This document shows positions 9,514-19,275 of a stretch of DNA of 64,000 bases, one piece after another. The translations under genes and the position numbers were made by a program. How positions within the stretch are numbered: the first letter of the stretch is position 1; each line of letters opens with the position of its first letter. The notes beneath the pieces were generated by a model, which worked only from the letters and a program-made list of their open reading frames with translations, had not been told where the DNA came from and did not search any database. Origin of the DNA: Acinetobacter calcoaceticus ANC 3811 (GTDB taxonomy: Bacteria; Pseudomonadota; Gammaproteobacteria; Pseudomonadales; Moraxellaceae); NCBI RefSeq assembly GCF_000399665.1, contig NZ_KB976985.1:185222-249221 (forward strand), read 5' to 3'.

Positions 9514-10406
9514 GGTAAGTTCATCAATTTCGATACAAGTCGAGATACAGTATCACGTAAAGCATGACGATGAACAATCTGATCGATTACACCATGATCA
9601 AGCAAATATTCTGCACGTTGGAACGGTTCTTCTAGAGTTTCACGTACAGTTTGCTCAATTACACGTTTACCAGCAAAGCCGATCATCGCTTTAGGTTCAG
9701 CAATATGAATATCACCCAACATTGCTAAAGAAGCTGTTACACCACCATACACTGGATGTGTTAACACCACGATATAAGGCAAGCCTGCATCTTTTAATCT
9801 TTGGATCGCCGCTGAAGTACGCGCCATTTGCATAAGTGACAACATGCCTTCTTGCATACGTGCGCCACCAGAAGCTGCGAAACAGATCAATGGTTGACGT
9901 TTTGCAATAGCAAGTTCAGCAGCCTGAACAAAACGGTCGCCCACTACAGTACCCATAGAGCCGCCCATAAAGTCGAACTCAAAAGCACATGCAATCAAAT
10001 CAACGCCATTTAAATTGCCTTGCATTGCAATTAAAGCTTCTGTTTCACCAGTTTTGCTTTGCGCTTCACGCATACGATCTGGATATGGCTTAGTGTCGAC
10101 AAACTTTAACGGATCTTTCGCGCTAAACTCTTGTCCTAATTCTGCTACTACATTGTCGAAGAACCAGTTCAAACGATCACGAGCTTTCATTCGTAAGTGT
10201 TCATCACACTGCGGACAAACATACGCATTGAAAGAGATTGCTGTACGTGTCACTAGAGCATGACATTCAGGGCATTCAATCGTTGGCTCAGTAAATGTTG
10301 CTTTGAGAATTTGTTGCTCATTTGCGACTTCAATACCTGGAACCGGACGTTTTGTCCATGGGGTCGCAGGGCTAAGAACTTTCCCTGATTTCACTTCTTG
10401 ATTCAT
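9510..10406 (-). CDS. accD: Acetyl-CoA carboxylase carboxyltransferase subunit beta
   Basis: AccD pairs with AccA to move the carboxyl group from biotin to acetyl-CoA, the first step of fatty acid synthesis. The zinc ribbon CPEC...CPQC is near residues 40-62. The crotonase-like carboxyltransferase core follows, with FMGGSMGTVVGDRF and SGGARMQEG. The 298-residue length is normal. It overlaps trpA by 4 nt (ATGA) upstream and folC by 4 nt downstream. The same zinc finger binds RNA in E. coli AccD. Confidence 0.97.
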   Translation of the reverse strand: MNQEVKSGKVLSPATPWTKRPVPGIEVANEQQILKATFTEPTIECPECHALVTRTAISFNAYVCPQCDEHLRMKARDRLNWFFDNVVAELGQEFSAKDPLKFVDTKPYPDRMREAQSKTGETEALIAMQGNLNGVDLIACAFEFDFMGGSMGTVVGDRFVQAAELAIAKRQPLICFAASGGARMQEGMLSLMQMARTSAAIQRLKDAGLPYIVVLTHPVYGGVTASLAMLGDIHIAEPKAMIGFAGKRVIEQTVRETLEEPFQRAEYLLDHGVIDQIVHRHALRDTVSRLVSKLMNLP

Positions 10407-11206
10407 ACTAACTCATCGAGCGCTGCTCGAAGCTCCTTGACTTTATTCACCGTCTGTTCAACAGCGTCATCCGCTGCCAACGTTGCAAAATTTTTAACGA
10501 AAGCACTACCTACAATCACAGCATCAGCAACACTACCCATTGCTTTTGCTGAAGCGGCATCACTAATACCAAAACCAACGCCTACTGGAATATCAGTGGC
10601 ATTTTTGATTTTTTGAATACGTGCAGCAGCTTCTGCTGTATCTAGTGTTGCGGCTCCCGTTACACCCTTGAGTGAAACATAGTAGATAAATCCACTTGCC
10701 TGATTTGCCACATGTTGAATGCGTTGGTCTGTAGAAGTTGGCGCGAGTAAGAAGATTTGATCCATGTCATGTTGCTTCAACACAGCAGCAAACTCTTTTG
10801 ACTCTTCTGGCGGTAAATCCACCAGCAATAAGCCATCTACACCACACTGTTTCGCATGAGAAATAAACTTCTCATAACCAATCACTTCAACTGGATTTAG
10901 ATAACCCATTAAAACAACAGGTGTATCCTGATCCTGTTCACGGAACTCCTTTACCATATTAAGAGCATCTAATGTGTTAGTCCCTGCTGCAAGCGCACGT
11001 TCAGCTGCAAGCGCAATTACTGGACCATCGGCCATTGGATCTGAAAATGGTAAACCAAGCTCAATGACATCTACTCCTGCCTCAACCATTTTATGCAGTA
11101 ACGGAACTGTTACTTGCGGTTGTGGATCACCCGCCATAACATAAGATACAAGCGCTTTACGTTGTTGGGACTTAAGCTTTTCAAAACGGGTGGCAAGACG
11201 TGACAT
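10403..11206 (-). CDS. trpA: Tryptophan synthase alpha subunit
   Basis: TrpA cleaves indole-3-glycerol phosphate to indole, which is channelled to TrpB. The motif ELGLPFSDPMADGPVI holds the catalytic Glu and Asp near residues 49-60, and GVGFGIS is the phosphate-binding loop. The 267-residue length is standard. It heads the trpA-accD-folC-SPOR run and is 3.9 kb away from trpB, unlike the usual trpBA pair. A palindrome 120 nt upstream (11327-11343) could be an operator. Confidence 0.97.
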   Translation of the reverse strand: MSRLATRFEKLKSQQRKALVSYVMAGDPQPQVTVPLLHKMVEAGVDVIELGLPFSDPMADGPVIALAAERALAAGTNTLDALNMVKEFREQDQDTPVVLMGYLNPVEVIGYEKFISHAKQCGVDGLLLVDLPPEESKEFAAVLKQHDMDQIFLLAPTSTDQRIQHVANQASGFIYYVSLKGVTGAATLDTAEAAARIQKIKNATDIPVGVGFGISDAASAKAMGSVADAVIVGSAFVKNFATLAADDAVEQTVNKVKELRAALDELV

Positions 11207-11326
11207 AGGGTTGTGCTTTCCTTGAATTATTTAAAATTGAGGAGTTGTTTGTAGAAATACAAGAACATCGCATTTTAACGCTATTTTTTGTCCATTGAAC
11301 AGGTCTAACGTTATGGCGATATTCGA

Positions 11327-11343
11327 TTGTATGATTCATACAA
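11327..11343. promoter_or_regulatory. Palindrome upstream of trpA
   Basis: TTGTATG-ATT-CATACAA is a 7-bp inverted repeat in the 246-nt gap between trpA and the araC-type gene. It has operator-like size, but no factor can be named. I saw no ORF in the rest of this gap. Confidence 0.3.
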
Positions 11344-11452
11344 CCCATGGTGTACATTTATCAATATTTTGAAAATTTTCTCAATGATCAAAGCTTCCTA
11401 TTTTCGAGCCATTATTAGATCGTCATCTGAATAGAAAATCCCCACAAAAGGG

Positions 11453-12502
11453 CTATTTCGCTGCATTTTTATTTGTTAGCTGTAATTGCCTTTTTCTGGT
11501 TAGCAAAGTTTGACCTGTCAAATTTTTATGGGCCCGTGCAAGTGCCGACTGGTCCGAATATCCTAATTGTTCAGCAATTAAAGTGAGGCTGGCATTTTGG
11601 TTAAGTAATATCTCACAGCGTCTCATGCGCTCTGCATCTAAAATTAATTTAAATGAAGTGTTTAGTGACTGTAGCTGGCGCTGCAAGCTTCGTACTGAAA
11701 TATTTAACTCGATGGCAATATCTTCTATTTTAGGGACCTGCTGCCTTTGCTTAAAATATTCATGGACGATCCAATGAATTTGCTGAGCTAAATCTGTATG
11801 TATTTTACGCTGAGCTAATGCTTCTTCTGCCTGTTTCACTAAAAGTTGCATTAAGGTTGGGTCTGCATGCTGAGGACGAATACTTAGTCCCTCACTTGCA
11901 AAAGTTAATGCATAGTAAGATTTTTCAAATGATAATTTGCATTGAAAGAACCGCTGATAGTGCACTAACGGACCACGTGCACGGTGCACAAACTCAACTT
12001 GTTGCAAGAGAAAATCATGCAGTGGGGCTATTTGTTTAGCAAGCTGTACCATCGCGGCCAAGGTCAATTCACAAAGTATGATATTGCTGTCATCAACCAA
12101 CGGCCAATACAAACGAATTTTTGAAGCATCTTGCTCAATTTGCATAGGCACCACTTGCTCACCGTCAATCACCAGACGATGAAACTTCATAATATATTCA
12201 AGAACCTCTGCAAAACTGCCACTTCGGGATGCCATATAACCCAATACTCCAAAATTGGCAGGTGTAATGCAAGTAGCCATTTCCAAAGCTAAATTGGAAA
12301 CTTGTAGCAGAGATTCGGTTAGCTCTAAAAGCTCAAGAAAAAAATTTAAAGATGATTGAGCATCAATAGACGAAGCTAAAATATTTTGAACTTGTCGGGC
12401 CTGAACATCCGTCAGATTTAATGCCTGCCAGTCCATTCCCCTTTCTTTTAAGTAAGTATTCCATAGGTAAAAATAACCATTTGAAATTGTAAAATCCTGC
12501 AT
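11453..12502 (-). CDS. AraC-family transcriptional regulator
   Basis: This is a 349-residue one-component regulator. The N-terminal two thirds resemble the arabinose-binding-like region of the OruR/ArgR-type AraC group (PF12625). The C-terminal HTH_18 domain (about 235-335) includes IEDIAIELNISVRSLQRQL and the second helix pair LTLIAEQLGYSDQSALARAHKNLTG. The start is the ATG at 12502, with AAAGGATG just upstream. It is divergent from the metal-dependent hydrolase gene, whose promoter region it shares. In related genomes such pairs are often regulator and target, so this is a reasonable inference here. The inducer is unknown. Confidence 0.9.
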   Translation of the reverse strand: MQDFTISNGYFYLWNTYLKERGMDWQALNLTDVQARQVQNILASSIDAQSSLNFFLELLELTESLLQVSNLALEMATCITPANFGVLGYMASRSGSFAEVLEYIMKFHRLVIDGEQVVPMQIEQDASKIRLYWPLVDDSNIILCELTLAAMVQLAKQIAPLHDFLLQQVEFVHRARGPLVHYQRFFQCKLSFEKSYYALTFASEGLSIRPQHADPTLMQLLVKQAEEALAQRKIHTDLAQQIHWIVHEYFKQRQQVPKIEDIAIELNISVRSLQRQLQSLNTSFKLILDAERMRRCEILLNQNASLTLIAEQLGYSDQSALARAHKNLTGQTLLTRKRQLQLTNKNAAK

Positions 12503-12623
12503 GGCTCATCCTTTTTTTACTGCCATCTTGTCGCAAACTGTATAAAAATTGGCAATAACTGTCAAAACAAAGCCGACCAATCGCGACATACTAGTGAACA
12601 AGTTAGATGCGAGAAATAAAAAT

Positions 12624-13499
12624 ATGAACGCACATGTTTCTTATCAGGTCGAGCCAGTGGTTCGTAAAGATCTAGATTTTCACTTAAACGAAGCACCTCG
12701 CTTTTGGTTTAATAATGATCCTTTTTTGACTCGTATGTTTGATGCACTCAGCTTAACCTTTCCAGATGGAGAGCGTTATTTTATCGAATGTGTTCGTATG
12801 TTCCGTGACAAAATTGATGATCCAGAACTACAAAAACGAGTTGTGGATTTTATTAAACAAGAAGCTCAACACGGTATTGCTCATGACAAAATGAATCAGC
12901 TTATGAAAGAGCAAGGTATGCCTGTTGACCAATTCACAGCTACGCTAAAAAGAATTTTTCGTTTTGAACTCACCAAACGCTCACCGCAATACAATATTGC
13001 AATGACAGCAGCAGCTGAACATTTAACTGCATTAATGGCAGAAACGTTTTATAGCAATAAAAAAACTTTGGAAAATGCTCACCCGTATATCCGAGCGCTG
13101 TTTGCTTGGCATGCCATTGAAGAAATGGAGCATCGTGATGTTGCTTTTGATGTCATGAAACAAGTAGGTGAAGTTCCTGAGTCGACTCGTCGTTTTGTAT
13201 TGGTTCTTACAACAGTACTCATGTTTGGTTTTACGCTCTATCGCACCAACATCATGTTGAAATGTGATGGCTTTAGTTCTAGAGAAAGAATCTTGATGAG
13301 CCTTAAAGGTTTACCTTGGTTTTTCGGCAAAAATGGCACATTAACCGCTATGAAAAGCCAATACTTAGATTGGTTTAAAAAAGATTTTCATCCAAGTCAG
13401 CATCCAGTCATTCGTCAATACCCTGTCTGGATTGAAACACTTGAAAAGACCAATGATCCTATTGCAGCTGGTGAAGCATTTTGGCAAGCAGGTTTATAA
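12624..13499 (+). CDS. Metal-dependent hydrolase (PF10118-like)
   Basis: This is a conserved protein of the predicted metal-dependent hydrolase family (COG3687-like). Possible iron or zinc ligands include the repeated E/H motifs ERYFIECVRMFRD, KQEAQHGIAHDKMN, AAEHLTALMAE and HAIEEMEHRDVAFD, giving a ferritin-like four-helix pattern. A hydrophobic segment (RRFVLVLTTVLMFGFTLYR) suggests membrane contact. I place the start at the ATG at 12624 (291 residues). The frame is open further, and a TTG at 12549 could add 25 residues. It is divergent from the AraC-type regulator; the substrate is unknown. Confidence 0.8.
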   Translation: MNAHVSYQVEPVVRKDLDFHLNEAPRFWFNNDPFLTRMFDALSLTFPDGERYFIECVRMFRDKIDDPELQKRVVDFIKQEAQHGIAHDKMNQLMKEQGMPVDQFTATLKRIFRFELTKRSPQYNIAMTAAAEHLTALMAETFYSNKKTLENAHPYIRALFAWHAIEEMEHRDVAFDVMKQVGEVPESTRRFVLVLTTVLMFGFTLYRTNIMLKCDGFSSRERILMSLKGLPWFFGKNGTLTAMKSQYLDWFKKDFHPSQHPVIRQYPVWIETLEKTNDPIAAGEAFWQAGL

Positions 13500-13508
13500 C
13501 CTGCTTGT
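13486..13508. terminator. Hairpin over two convergent stop codons
   Basis: A perfect 10-bp stem CAAGCAGGTT / AACCTGCTTG with a TAT loop covers the stop of the hydrolase gene and reaches the stop of the facing DUF2804 gene. Only a weak T-rich tail follows, so terminator function is likely but not proven. Confidence 0.5.
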
Positions 13509-14503
13509 TACCATTTTGCATAATGTTGTTCTAGTAAACCGTATTGGTCATTGCAATTGATTATATCGGTTGCCTCATGTTCAATCGTGCCGCTAATTTT
13601 AGCTTGCCACTGATTGAACTGGCTTCCAATCATTCTTAAATTAATATTTTCGTATCTGCACCAACCAATATGGACCTGTAGATTAAGTTTTTGATCTAGA
13701 GAGCTAATTTGCCAAAGCTCATCATTTACTTTTTCAAATAAAACATCAGTCAGTGGCAATAAAACTCCGTTAATCCATAAACAGTTTTCATTACCAAAAC
13801 TTTCATTAACACCAGAAGCTAAATTTAAACCAATACGTCGGCCTTGCTCATCCCAGAAATTACATGAAAGCCAGAACCAAGCCGTTTCAGGTCGCAAAAA
13901 ACCACAAGTATCATCTAGAGATGCAAATGTCTTTTCATCAAATTGGACGACTTGGTTTTGTTTATTAATAAACATGCCTTCTACACCCAACGTAGTCTGC
14001 TTTTGGGTATAGGTCCAACCGTTAATTCCTGTCGGTGTACATAAACTTAAGATATCGGTTCCAGCACAAAAAATACGAGCGCTGAGTTGAATCTCACCAT
14101 ATTTAGTGACTCGAATGTACCGCACACCATTGGCATGCTGAATATCAAACTGATAAGGCGATTTAGAAAAATAGCTTTGATTAAACAACGGCTGTTCATC
14201 AAGATAGGTTTTATGCCCCAAAGGCTGAATTGCATTCCACTCAATGACTTGCTGGGTTTCATGATCATAAATATAGAAAAAACCGTGCCCGACCCAACCA
14301 ATATCTGCAATTGCCAGACCAATACTATAATGTTGATGCTGAATGCCACAGAATTTAATTTTTTTATATTTTAATTGCTTACGCCAGCCCTTTAAGACCT
14401 TACCATAAGGGGTTTTATAAATATAATGTTGTACATGAATGGTTGACGGTACAGATTCAAAACGCCCGTAGCGAGGCTGTCCATTTTCTTGAATTAAATC
14501 CAT
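13508..14503 (-). CDS. DUF2804 family protein
   Basis: This 331-residue protein begins with LIQENGQPRYGRFE, the usual DUF2804 opening. Further family-like segments are YSIGLAIADIGWVGHGFFYIYD, GINGWTYTQKQ, and AWFWLSCNFWDEQGRRIGLNLASG. It is rich in aromatic residues and strands, with no signal peptide. The family has no established biochemical role that I can state. It is convergent with the metal-dependent hydrolase and 37 nt downstream of the DUF1543 gene. Confidence 0.85.
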   Translation of the reverse strand: MDLIQENGQPRYGRFESVPSTIHVQHYIYKTPYGKVLKGWRKQLKYKKIKFCGIQHQHYSIGLAIADIGWVGHGFFYIYDHETQQVIEWNAIQPLGHKTYLDEQPLFNQSYFSKSPYQFDIQHANGVRYIRVTKYGEIQLSARIFCAGTDILSLCTPTGINGWTYTQKQTTLGVEGMFINKQNQVVQFDEKTFASLDDTCGFLRPETAWFWLSCNFWDEQGRRIGLNLASGVNESFGNENCLWINGVLLPLTDVLFEKVNDELWQISSLDQKLNLQVHIGWCRYENINLRMIGSQFNQWQAKISGTIEHEATDIINCNDQYGLLEQHYAKW

Positions 14504-14540
14504 TTACCCACTTCCATATGAATATTAGATTTCAAATGAC

Positions 14541-15053
14541 CTATACCACGGTCAAATACGTATTTTCCCAAATTGTTGCAGCAAAATCGCCTTTTATTAA
14601 ATGAATATAGCGCCCTGCTACACAATCTATCGCTAAGCAGTCATCAATATCAATGACTCGATCTGTGTGTGCTTTTTGCCACTCTTGATCTATAAATTGT
14701 TTACCCAATTGTTTTGCAATAACAGCATTCGGTGCAACTACAAACTCATAACGATGAAGTTCACCGAATTCACGAGCATTATATCCACCCAGATTAATTA
14801 AATATAATTTTAAATCATCTGGTTGTGGAGCAGCATGTGTAAAATGAATTTGATAATTTTGCCCTTGAGAGCTGACACCATAGAGCTTGGCCCAAGCATC
14901 AATATGTAATCCTTGAGCCTCACCAAACCAAGCCTGTTTAAGTTGAGGGTAAACTTCTTCCAAAGTATCTCCTACAGCCATAACTACATCATGAACTTCT
15001 GTATTAGCGCGTGCATGACACCCACCTAACATCACCATAAACAAGCTTGGCAT
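14541..15053 (-). CDS. DUF1543 domain protein
   Basis: This is a 170-residue cytoplasmic protein. The N-terminal segment LFMVMLGGCHARANTEVHDVVMAVGDTLEE, with its Gly-Gly, HxRAN and EVHDV motifs, is typical of DUF1543. A second, less similar copy seems to start near KLYLINLGGYNAREFGELH, as expected for the tandem family. The function is unknown. It begins 9 nt after the trpB stop and so is probably the last gene of a trpF-trpB-DUF1543 transcript. Confidence 0.8.
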   Translation of the reverse strand: MPSLFMVMLGGCHARANTEVHDVVMAVGDTLEEVYPQLKQAWFGEAQGLHIDAWAKLYGVSSQGQNYQIHFTHAAPQPDDLKLYLINLGGYNAREFGELHRYEFVVAPNAVIAKQLGKQFIDQEWQKAHTDRVIDIDDCLAIDCVAGRYIHLIKGDFAATIWENTYLTVV

Positions 15054-15062
15054 TTTTTTCTC

Positions 15063-16292
15063 TTACATCTCGACCATTTCTACGCCATCAATGCGTGCAA
15101 CTGTCATTAAATCTTTATCACCACGACCTGAAACAGTCGCAATAATAATCTGATCTTTAGACATGGTTGGTGCAAGCTTAGAGACATATGCCATCGCATG
15201 CGAGCTTTCAAGTGCAGGAATAATCCCTTCGATTTTGGTTAAATCACGGAAGCCTTGTAAAGCTTCTGTATCATTAATCGGCACGTACTCTACGCGCTTC
15301 ATATCTTTCAAGAAGCTATGTTCAGGACCAACGCCCGGATAGTCAAGTCCTGCTGAGATACTATGTGTCTCAATAATCTGGCCTTGTTCATCACTCATCA
15401 AGTAAGTACGGTTACCATGCAATACGCCAACATGACCTGCATTTAATGGCGCAGAGTGTTTACCAGTTTCAATACCAAAACCAGCTGCTTCAACACCATA
15501 CATTTTCACATTGGCATCGTTTAAGAATGGATAGAACAAGCCCATTGCATTTGAACCGCCACCCACGCATGCAACCAATGCATCTGGTAAGCGACCTGCT
15601 TGCTCCAAGATCTGTTTACGTGCTTCACGGCCAATAATCGACTGGAAGTCACGAACGAGTTGAGGATATGGATGTGGGCCTGCAACTGTACCAATTATAT
15701 AGTACGTCGTATCAACGTTGGTTACCCAGTCACGCATCGCTTCGTTCATAGCATCTTTAAGCGTTTTTGAGCCACTTTGCACAGGAACAACTGTCGCGCC
15801 CAATAAACGCATACGATAAACGTTCATGGCTTGGCGCTTAACGTCTTCAGCACCCATATAAACAACACATTCAAGACCTAAACGTGCTGCAATTGTTGCA
15901 GTTGCTACGCCATGTTGCCCAGCGCCCGTCTCGGCAATAATACGTTTTTTACCAGAAAGCTTTGCCAATAATGCCTGACCAATCGTGTTATTTACCTTGT
16001 GTGAGCCTGTATGGTTCAAGTCTTCACGTTTAAGATAAATTTGCGCACCACCTAACTCTCTTGACCATCGCTCAGCATAATAAAGTGGACTAGGACGACC
16101 TACATAGTAGGCGAGATCGCGGTCGAATTCTGCCAGAAACTGTTCATCATTTTTCATGCGGGAATAGAGATTTTCTAAATCTTCTAATGCCGCCATTAAA
16201 GTTTCTGACACAAAACGTCCGCCATGGATACCAAAATGCCCTGCAGCATCTGGGTACTGTGTATAGTCAATCACATTGTTTTGCTGATCCAC
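15063..16292 (-). CDS. trpB: Tryptophan synthase beta subunit
   Basis: TrpB is the PLP enzyme that joins indole and serine to make tryptophan. The PLP lysine lies in [14 protein letters not shown] near residues 85-95, and the phosphate loop is GGGSNAMG. I choose the GTG at 16292 because AAGGAG lies exactly 6 nt upstream; it gives the normal length of 409 residues. The longer in-frame ATG (16319) lies deeper in trpF. It overlaps trpF by 26 nt, which indicates coupling. Its partner trpA is about 3.9 kb away. Confidence 0.96.
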   Translation of the reverse strand: MDQQNNVIDYTQYPDAAGHFGIHGGRFVSETLMAALEDLENLYSRMKNDEQFLAEFDRDLAYYVGRPSPLYYAERWSRELGGAQIYLKREDLNHTGSHKVNNTIGQALLAKLSGKKRIIAETGAGQHGVATATIAARLGLECVVYMGAEDVKRQAMNVYRMRLLGATVVPVQSGSKTLKDAMNEAMRDWVTNVDTTYYIIGTVAGPHPYPQLVRDFQSIIGREARKQILEQAGRLPDALVACVGGGSNAMGLFYPFLNDANVKMYGVEAAGFGIETGKHSAPLNAGHVGVLHGNRTYLMSDEQGQIIETHSISAGLDYPGVGPEHSFLKDMKRVEYVPINDTEALQGFRDLTKIEGIIPALESSHAMAYVSKLAPTMSKDQIIIATVSGRGDKDLMTVARIDGVEMVEM

Positions 16293-16935
16293 GTTGGACT
16301 CCTTGCATAAATCGTTCAATGAGTTGTTGGTCTTTTATACCTTTTGCGGATTCTACGCCTCCGCTCACATCTACTGCAAAAGCACCGGTAGTATGAATAG
16401 CGTCAATGACATTGTCAGGGGTTAAACCACCTGCCAAGATTAAAGGAATATCAAGTTTTGGGAATTTAGACCAGTCAAACTGATGTCCTGTGCCCCCTTT
16501 AAGCTCAGGATGCCACGCATCGAGCAATACAGCACTGGCACCAGCCGCCTGATATTTTTGAATTTCAGCAATTACATCTAAATCAGGTTTAACCTGAATC
16601 GCTTTATACCAGCGACGTTTACAATGGCGAGCTATTTCCTGACATTGTTCTGGAGTTTCATCGCCATGTAGTTGTAATACATCTAGGGGAACACAATCAA
16701 GTACATCCTGAATTTCAGTGGCACTTGCATTAACAAACAAACCAACCATTTGTACATAAGGTGGAATTACTTTTGCTAATTCTTGAACCTGCGCAACTGT
16801 CACATGTCTTGGACTTGGCGGAAAAAAAACAAAACCTATCGCATCTGCTCCAGCAGCAACAACTGCCTGAACATCTTCAATGCGAGTAATTCCACAGATT
16901 TTTGCTCGTGTACGTTTTTGGTTTGATGGGCTCAT
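16267..16935 (-). CDS. trpF: Phosphoribosylanthranilate isomerase
   Basis: TrpF isomerises phosphoribosylanthranilate in tryptophan synthesis. The KICGIT motif carries the catalytic Cys near residue 14, and the C-terminal DVSGGVE holds the catalytic Asp and phosphate loop. It has a TIM-barrel length of 222 residues. The start is an ATG at 16935 with a weak ribosome binding site. It leads the transcript that continues into trpB. The cobalamin riboswitch beyond its start points away from it and serves btuB. Confidence 0.96.
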   Translation of the reverse strand: MSPSNQKRTRAKICGITRIEDVQAVVAAGADAIGFVFFPPSPRHVTVAQVQELAKVIPPYVQMVGLFVNASATEIQDVLDCVPLDVLQLHGDETPEQCQEIARHCKRRWYKAIQVKPDLDVIAEIQKYQAAGASAVLLDAWHPELKGGTGHQFDWSKFPKLDIPLILAGGLTPDNVIDAIHTTGAFAVDVSGGVESAKGIKDQQLIERFMQGVQRGSAKQCD

Positions 16936-17064
16936 GATCTGCCTAAACTACAACCATTTCTTAAAATAAGCACCATTGTAATGCAATTTTTGCCCCTTGC
17001 GTAAAAGTTCTCTGGGAATTGGGCTAAATGACATTGTATGAAATAAATCACCACTTTATACTGC

Positions 17065-17250
17065 GTAAAATTGGAAGCAAGTGTAAGCAATTAATGCTTT
17101 AGGGAAGCTGGTGAAAGTCCGGCACTGCCCCCGCAACGGTAACAATGTAAAGCATATTTTTTTAGTCGATATCGACTTACGCCACTGCAATAATGTGGGA
17201 AGGTGAATATGTCCATAACACAAATATGGCGCTGAAGTCCGGAGACCTAC
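17065..17250 (+). promoter_or_regulatory. Cobalamin riboswitch
   Basis: The core GGGAAGCTGGTGAAAGTCC, then GGCACTGCCCCCGCAACGGT, at 17102-17140 matches the conserved cobalamin aptamer almost letter for letter. Further downstream are GCCACTG (17181-17187), a hairpin around ATATGTCC / TATGGCGC, and the end box CTGAAGTCCGGAGACC (17232-17247). It stands 50 nt before btuB, so bound adenosylcobalamin most likely blocks btuB expression. The assignment rests on consensus recognition; a covariance-model search was not run. Confidence 0.95.
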
Positions 17251-17304
17251 TTGTTTCATCTATCTACCCGATCATTCACGTGGGGTGAATGTATGGAGCA
17301 TGTT

Positions 17305-19179
17305 ATGTCTAAGTCTTTTCAACCTACTCGTCTGGTAGGGGCTATCGCTATTGCGATGGGGTTTTCACCTGTTATTTTTGCTGAAGATACCACGAACGCA
17401 ACTCAACTTGATCCAATTGTAGTCACTGCCTCAAAAAGTGCTGAAAAAGCCAGTGAAGTTCCGGCGCGAATTTCAGTGATTTCTAAAGAAGAAATTGAAA
17501 AAAATCCTGCTTTAAATCTATCTGACATCTTGCAAAAAGATGCATCTATTTATGTAAAACAAAATGGTGGAATTGGCCAACTTGCAGACCTATCTTTACG
17601 AGGTGGGCAAACTGGGCAAACACTTTTATTGAAAGATGGTGCCCGTTTAAATTCACAAAATAGTTTCGGTCCAGTCAATCCAGAATTTATAAATTTAACT
17701 GATGTTGATCAAATTGAAATTCTAAAAGGTCCAGCTTCAGTACAATATGGTTCAGATGCTATTAGTGGTGTAATCAACTTAATCTCAAAAAAACCAACAA
17801 AATCAGGCATAAATTTGACTGGAATTTATGGAGAGAATAATACTTATAAGTCGATTATTAATGCAGATTATGTTGATGCTTCTGGATTCTATGCTCAGGT
17901 AGGCGGACAACGTTTAGAATCGGATGGAACACGAATACTTAGCATTCAAGATAAAAATGATAAAGCTGGCTTTGATCAAAAAGGATACCATGCAAAAATA
18001 GGTTATCAGCAAAATCAGATTGATACCAGTCTCTCTATTAGTGAGAATCAAGGTACCAATGTATATTATGACTCAACTTTAAATTCCAACACAGGAATAC
18101 GTGATTTCAAAAATCAACTCATCAATTGGTTAGGTTCATATCAAGTCAATCCTGATATTAAGCTTAATGCACGTTATTCCAATATTAAGAACACAAGTGT
18201 ATCAACAGATACAGATTGGCAAACCTATAAGCTTACATCTGGTCACTATAATACTGAAACAAATGAAAGTGATCTAAACGCAGTTTGGAAATTCATGGAA
18301 CACCAGAATATTTTAGCTGGTGTTACATATAGCAAGTCAGAATATGATGCATCATCTACTCCGGAAGCGATACGCAGTACGAACTCTACAGGTTATTATT
18401 TACAACACCAATATCAGAATAATGGTCTCAACACTCAAGCTGGCATACGCTTAGAAGATAATGATTGGTTTGGCACACATACTGTTGGACAAATCGCAGT
18501 ACGCTATCAGCTTTTACCACTTACAAGTATCTATACCAATGTTGGTACGGCATTTAAAGCACCAACACTAGAACATTTATATGGTTCTTATGGTAGTAGC
18601 TTTTATAGTAATCCGAATCTCAAGCCAGAAAAAAGTGTCTCTTATGAAATTGGTTTAGATCAAAAACTAAACTACGGATTATCAGCTTATATTTCAGGTT
18701 ATTCTACTGATGTGGAGAATTTGATTAGCTCGGGCAAGATAGATGGAAAAACAACCTACATCAATTTAAATAAAGCAAAAATTCAAGGTGGTGAAATTGG
18801 CTTAAAATGGGTACTCGACAATCTATTTGCAAATGCTGAATATGTCTACTCAAAAGCACAAAATAAAGAGACTAAATTAGATACTCCTTATCGACCTCGT
18901 CAAACTTATACATTGACAGTGGGCTATGATGATGGATTGTATGGCGTCAATGCTGCTGTAGTTGCTCGCTCAAAAGCAAATACAAGCGCTGCTAATATTA
19001 AAGTTCCAGGTTATGCAACAGTTGATCTAAATGCTTTTTGGAATATCAGCTCAAATGTAAAACTTTTCACGAATATTCAGAATATCGGTGATGTAGAAAA
19101 TATTGTCGTTAACGATTTCGGTTCAGAATATATCAACGGTGGCCGTCAAGCTTCTGTTGGCGTAACTTTCCGTTATTAA
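17305..19179 (+). CDS. btuB: TonB-dependent vitamin B12 receptor BtuB
   Basis: This is an outer-membrane 22-strand barrel that imports cobalamin with TonB energy. It has a signal peptide of about 24 residues (cut at IFA-EDTT), a TonB box LDPIVVTAS, a plug with RGGQTGQTLLL and YGSDAISGVINL, and a final Phe-Arg-Tyr end typical of porins. The 624-residue length is close to E. coli BtuB. I start at 17305 (MSKSFQ) with GGAG 6 nt upstream; 17293 is an alternative. The riboswitch supports the B12 substrate. It is followed by an adenosyltransferase gene. Confidence 0.93.
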   Translation: MSKSFQPTRLVGAIAIAMGFSPVIFAEDTTNATQLDPIVVTASKSAEKASEVPARISVISKEEIEKNPALNLSDILQKDASIYVKQNGGIGQLADLSLRGGQTGQTLLLKDGARLNSQNSFGPVNPEFINLTDVDQIEILKGPASVQYGSDAISGVINLISKKPTKSGINLTGIYGENNTYKSIINADYVDASGFYAQVGGQRLESDGTRILSIQDKNDKAGFDQKGYHAKIGYQQNQIDTSLSISENQGTNVYYDSTLNSNTGIRDFKNQLINWLGSYQVNPDIKLNARYSNIKNTSVSTDTDWQTYKLTSGHYNTETNESDLNAVWKFMEHQNILAGVTYSKSEYDASSTPEAIRSTNSTGYYLQHQYQNNGLNTQAGIRLEDNDWFGTHTVGQIAVRYQLLPLTSIYTNVGTAFKAPTLEHLYGSYGSSFYSNPNLKPEKSVSYEIGLDQKLNYGLSAYISGYSTDVENLISSGKIDGKTTYINLNKAKIQGGEIGLKWVLDNLFANAEYVYSKAQNKETKLDTPYRPRQTYTLTVGYDDGLYGVNAAVVARSKANTSAANIKVPGYATVDLNAFWNISSNVKLFTNIQNIGDVENIVVNDFGSEYINGGRQASVGVTFRY

Positions 19180-19222
19180 TATCTCACTTTAATTACAAAA
19201 ATATTTTCTTAACTCCAGTTTC

Positions 19223-19257
19223 GGGGTAATGTTCTGACCGACATTATCCCCTTTTTT
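19223..19257 (+). terminator. Terminator after btuB
   Basis: GGGGTAATGT pairs with ACATTATCCCC, leaving one bulged base, with an 8-nt loop and T6. The next gene begins within 20 nt, so read-through to the adenosyltransferase is plausible. Confidence 0.85.
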
Positions 19258-19275
19258 ATGTTCAGGATATCCATC

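Noticed and set aside
17056..17259. 67-codon minus-strand frame opposite the btuB leader
   Set aside because: It lies entirely over the cobalamin riboswitch, whose conserved structure explains the sequence; no ribosome binding site.
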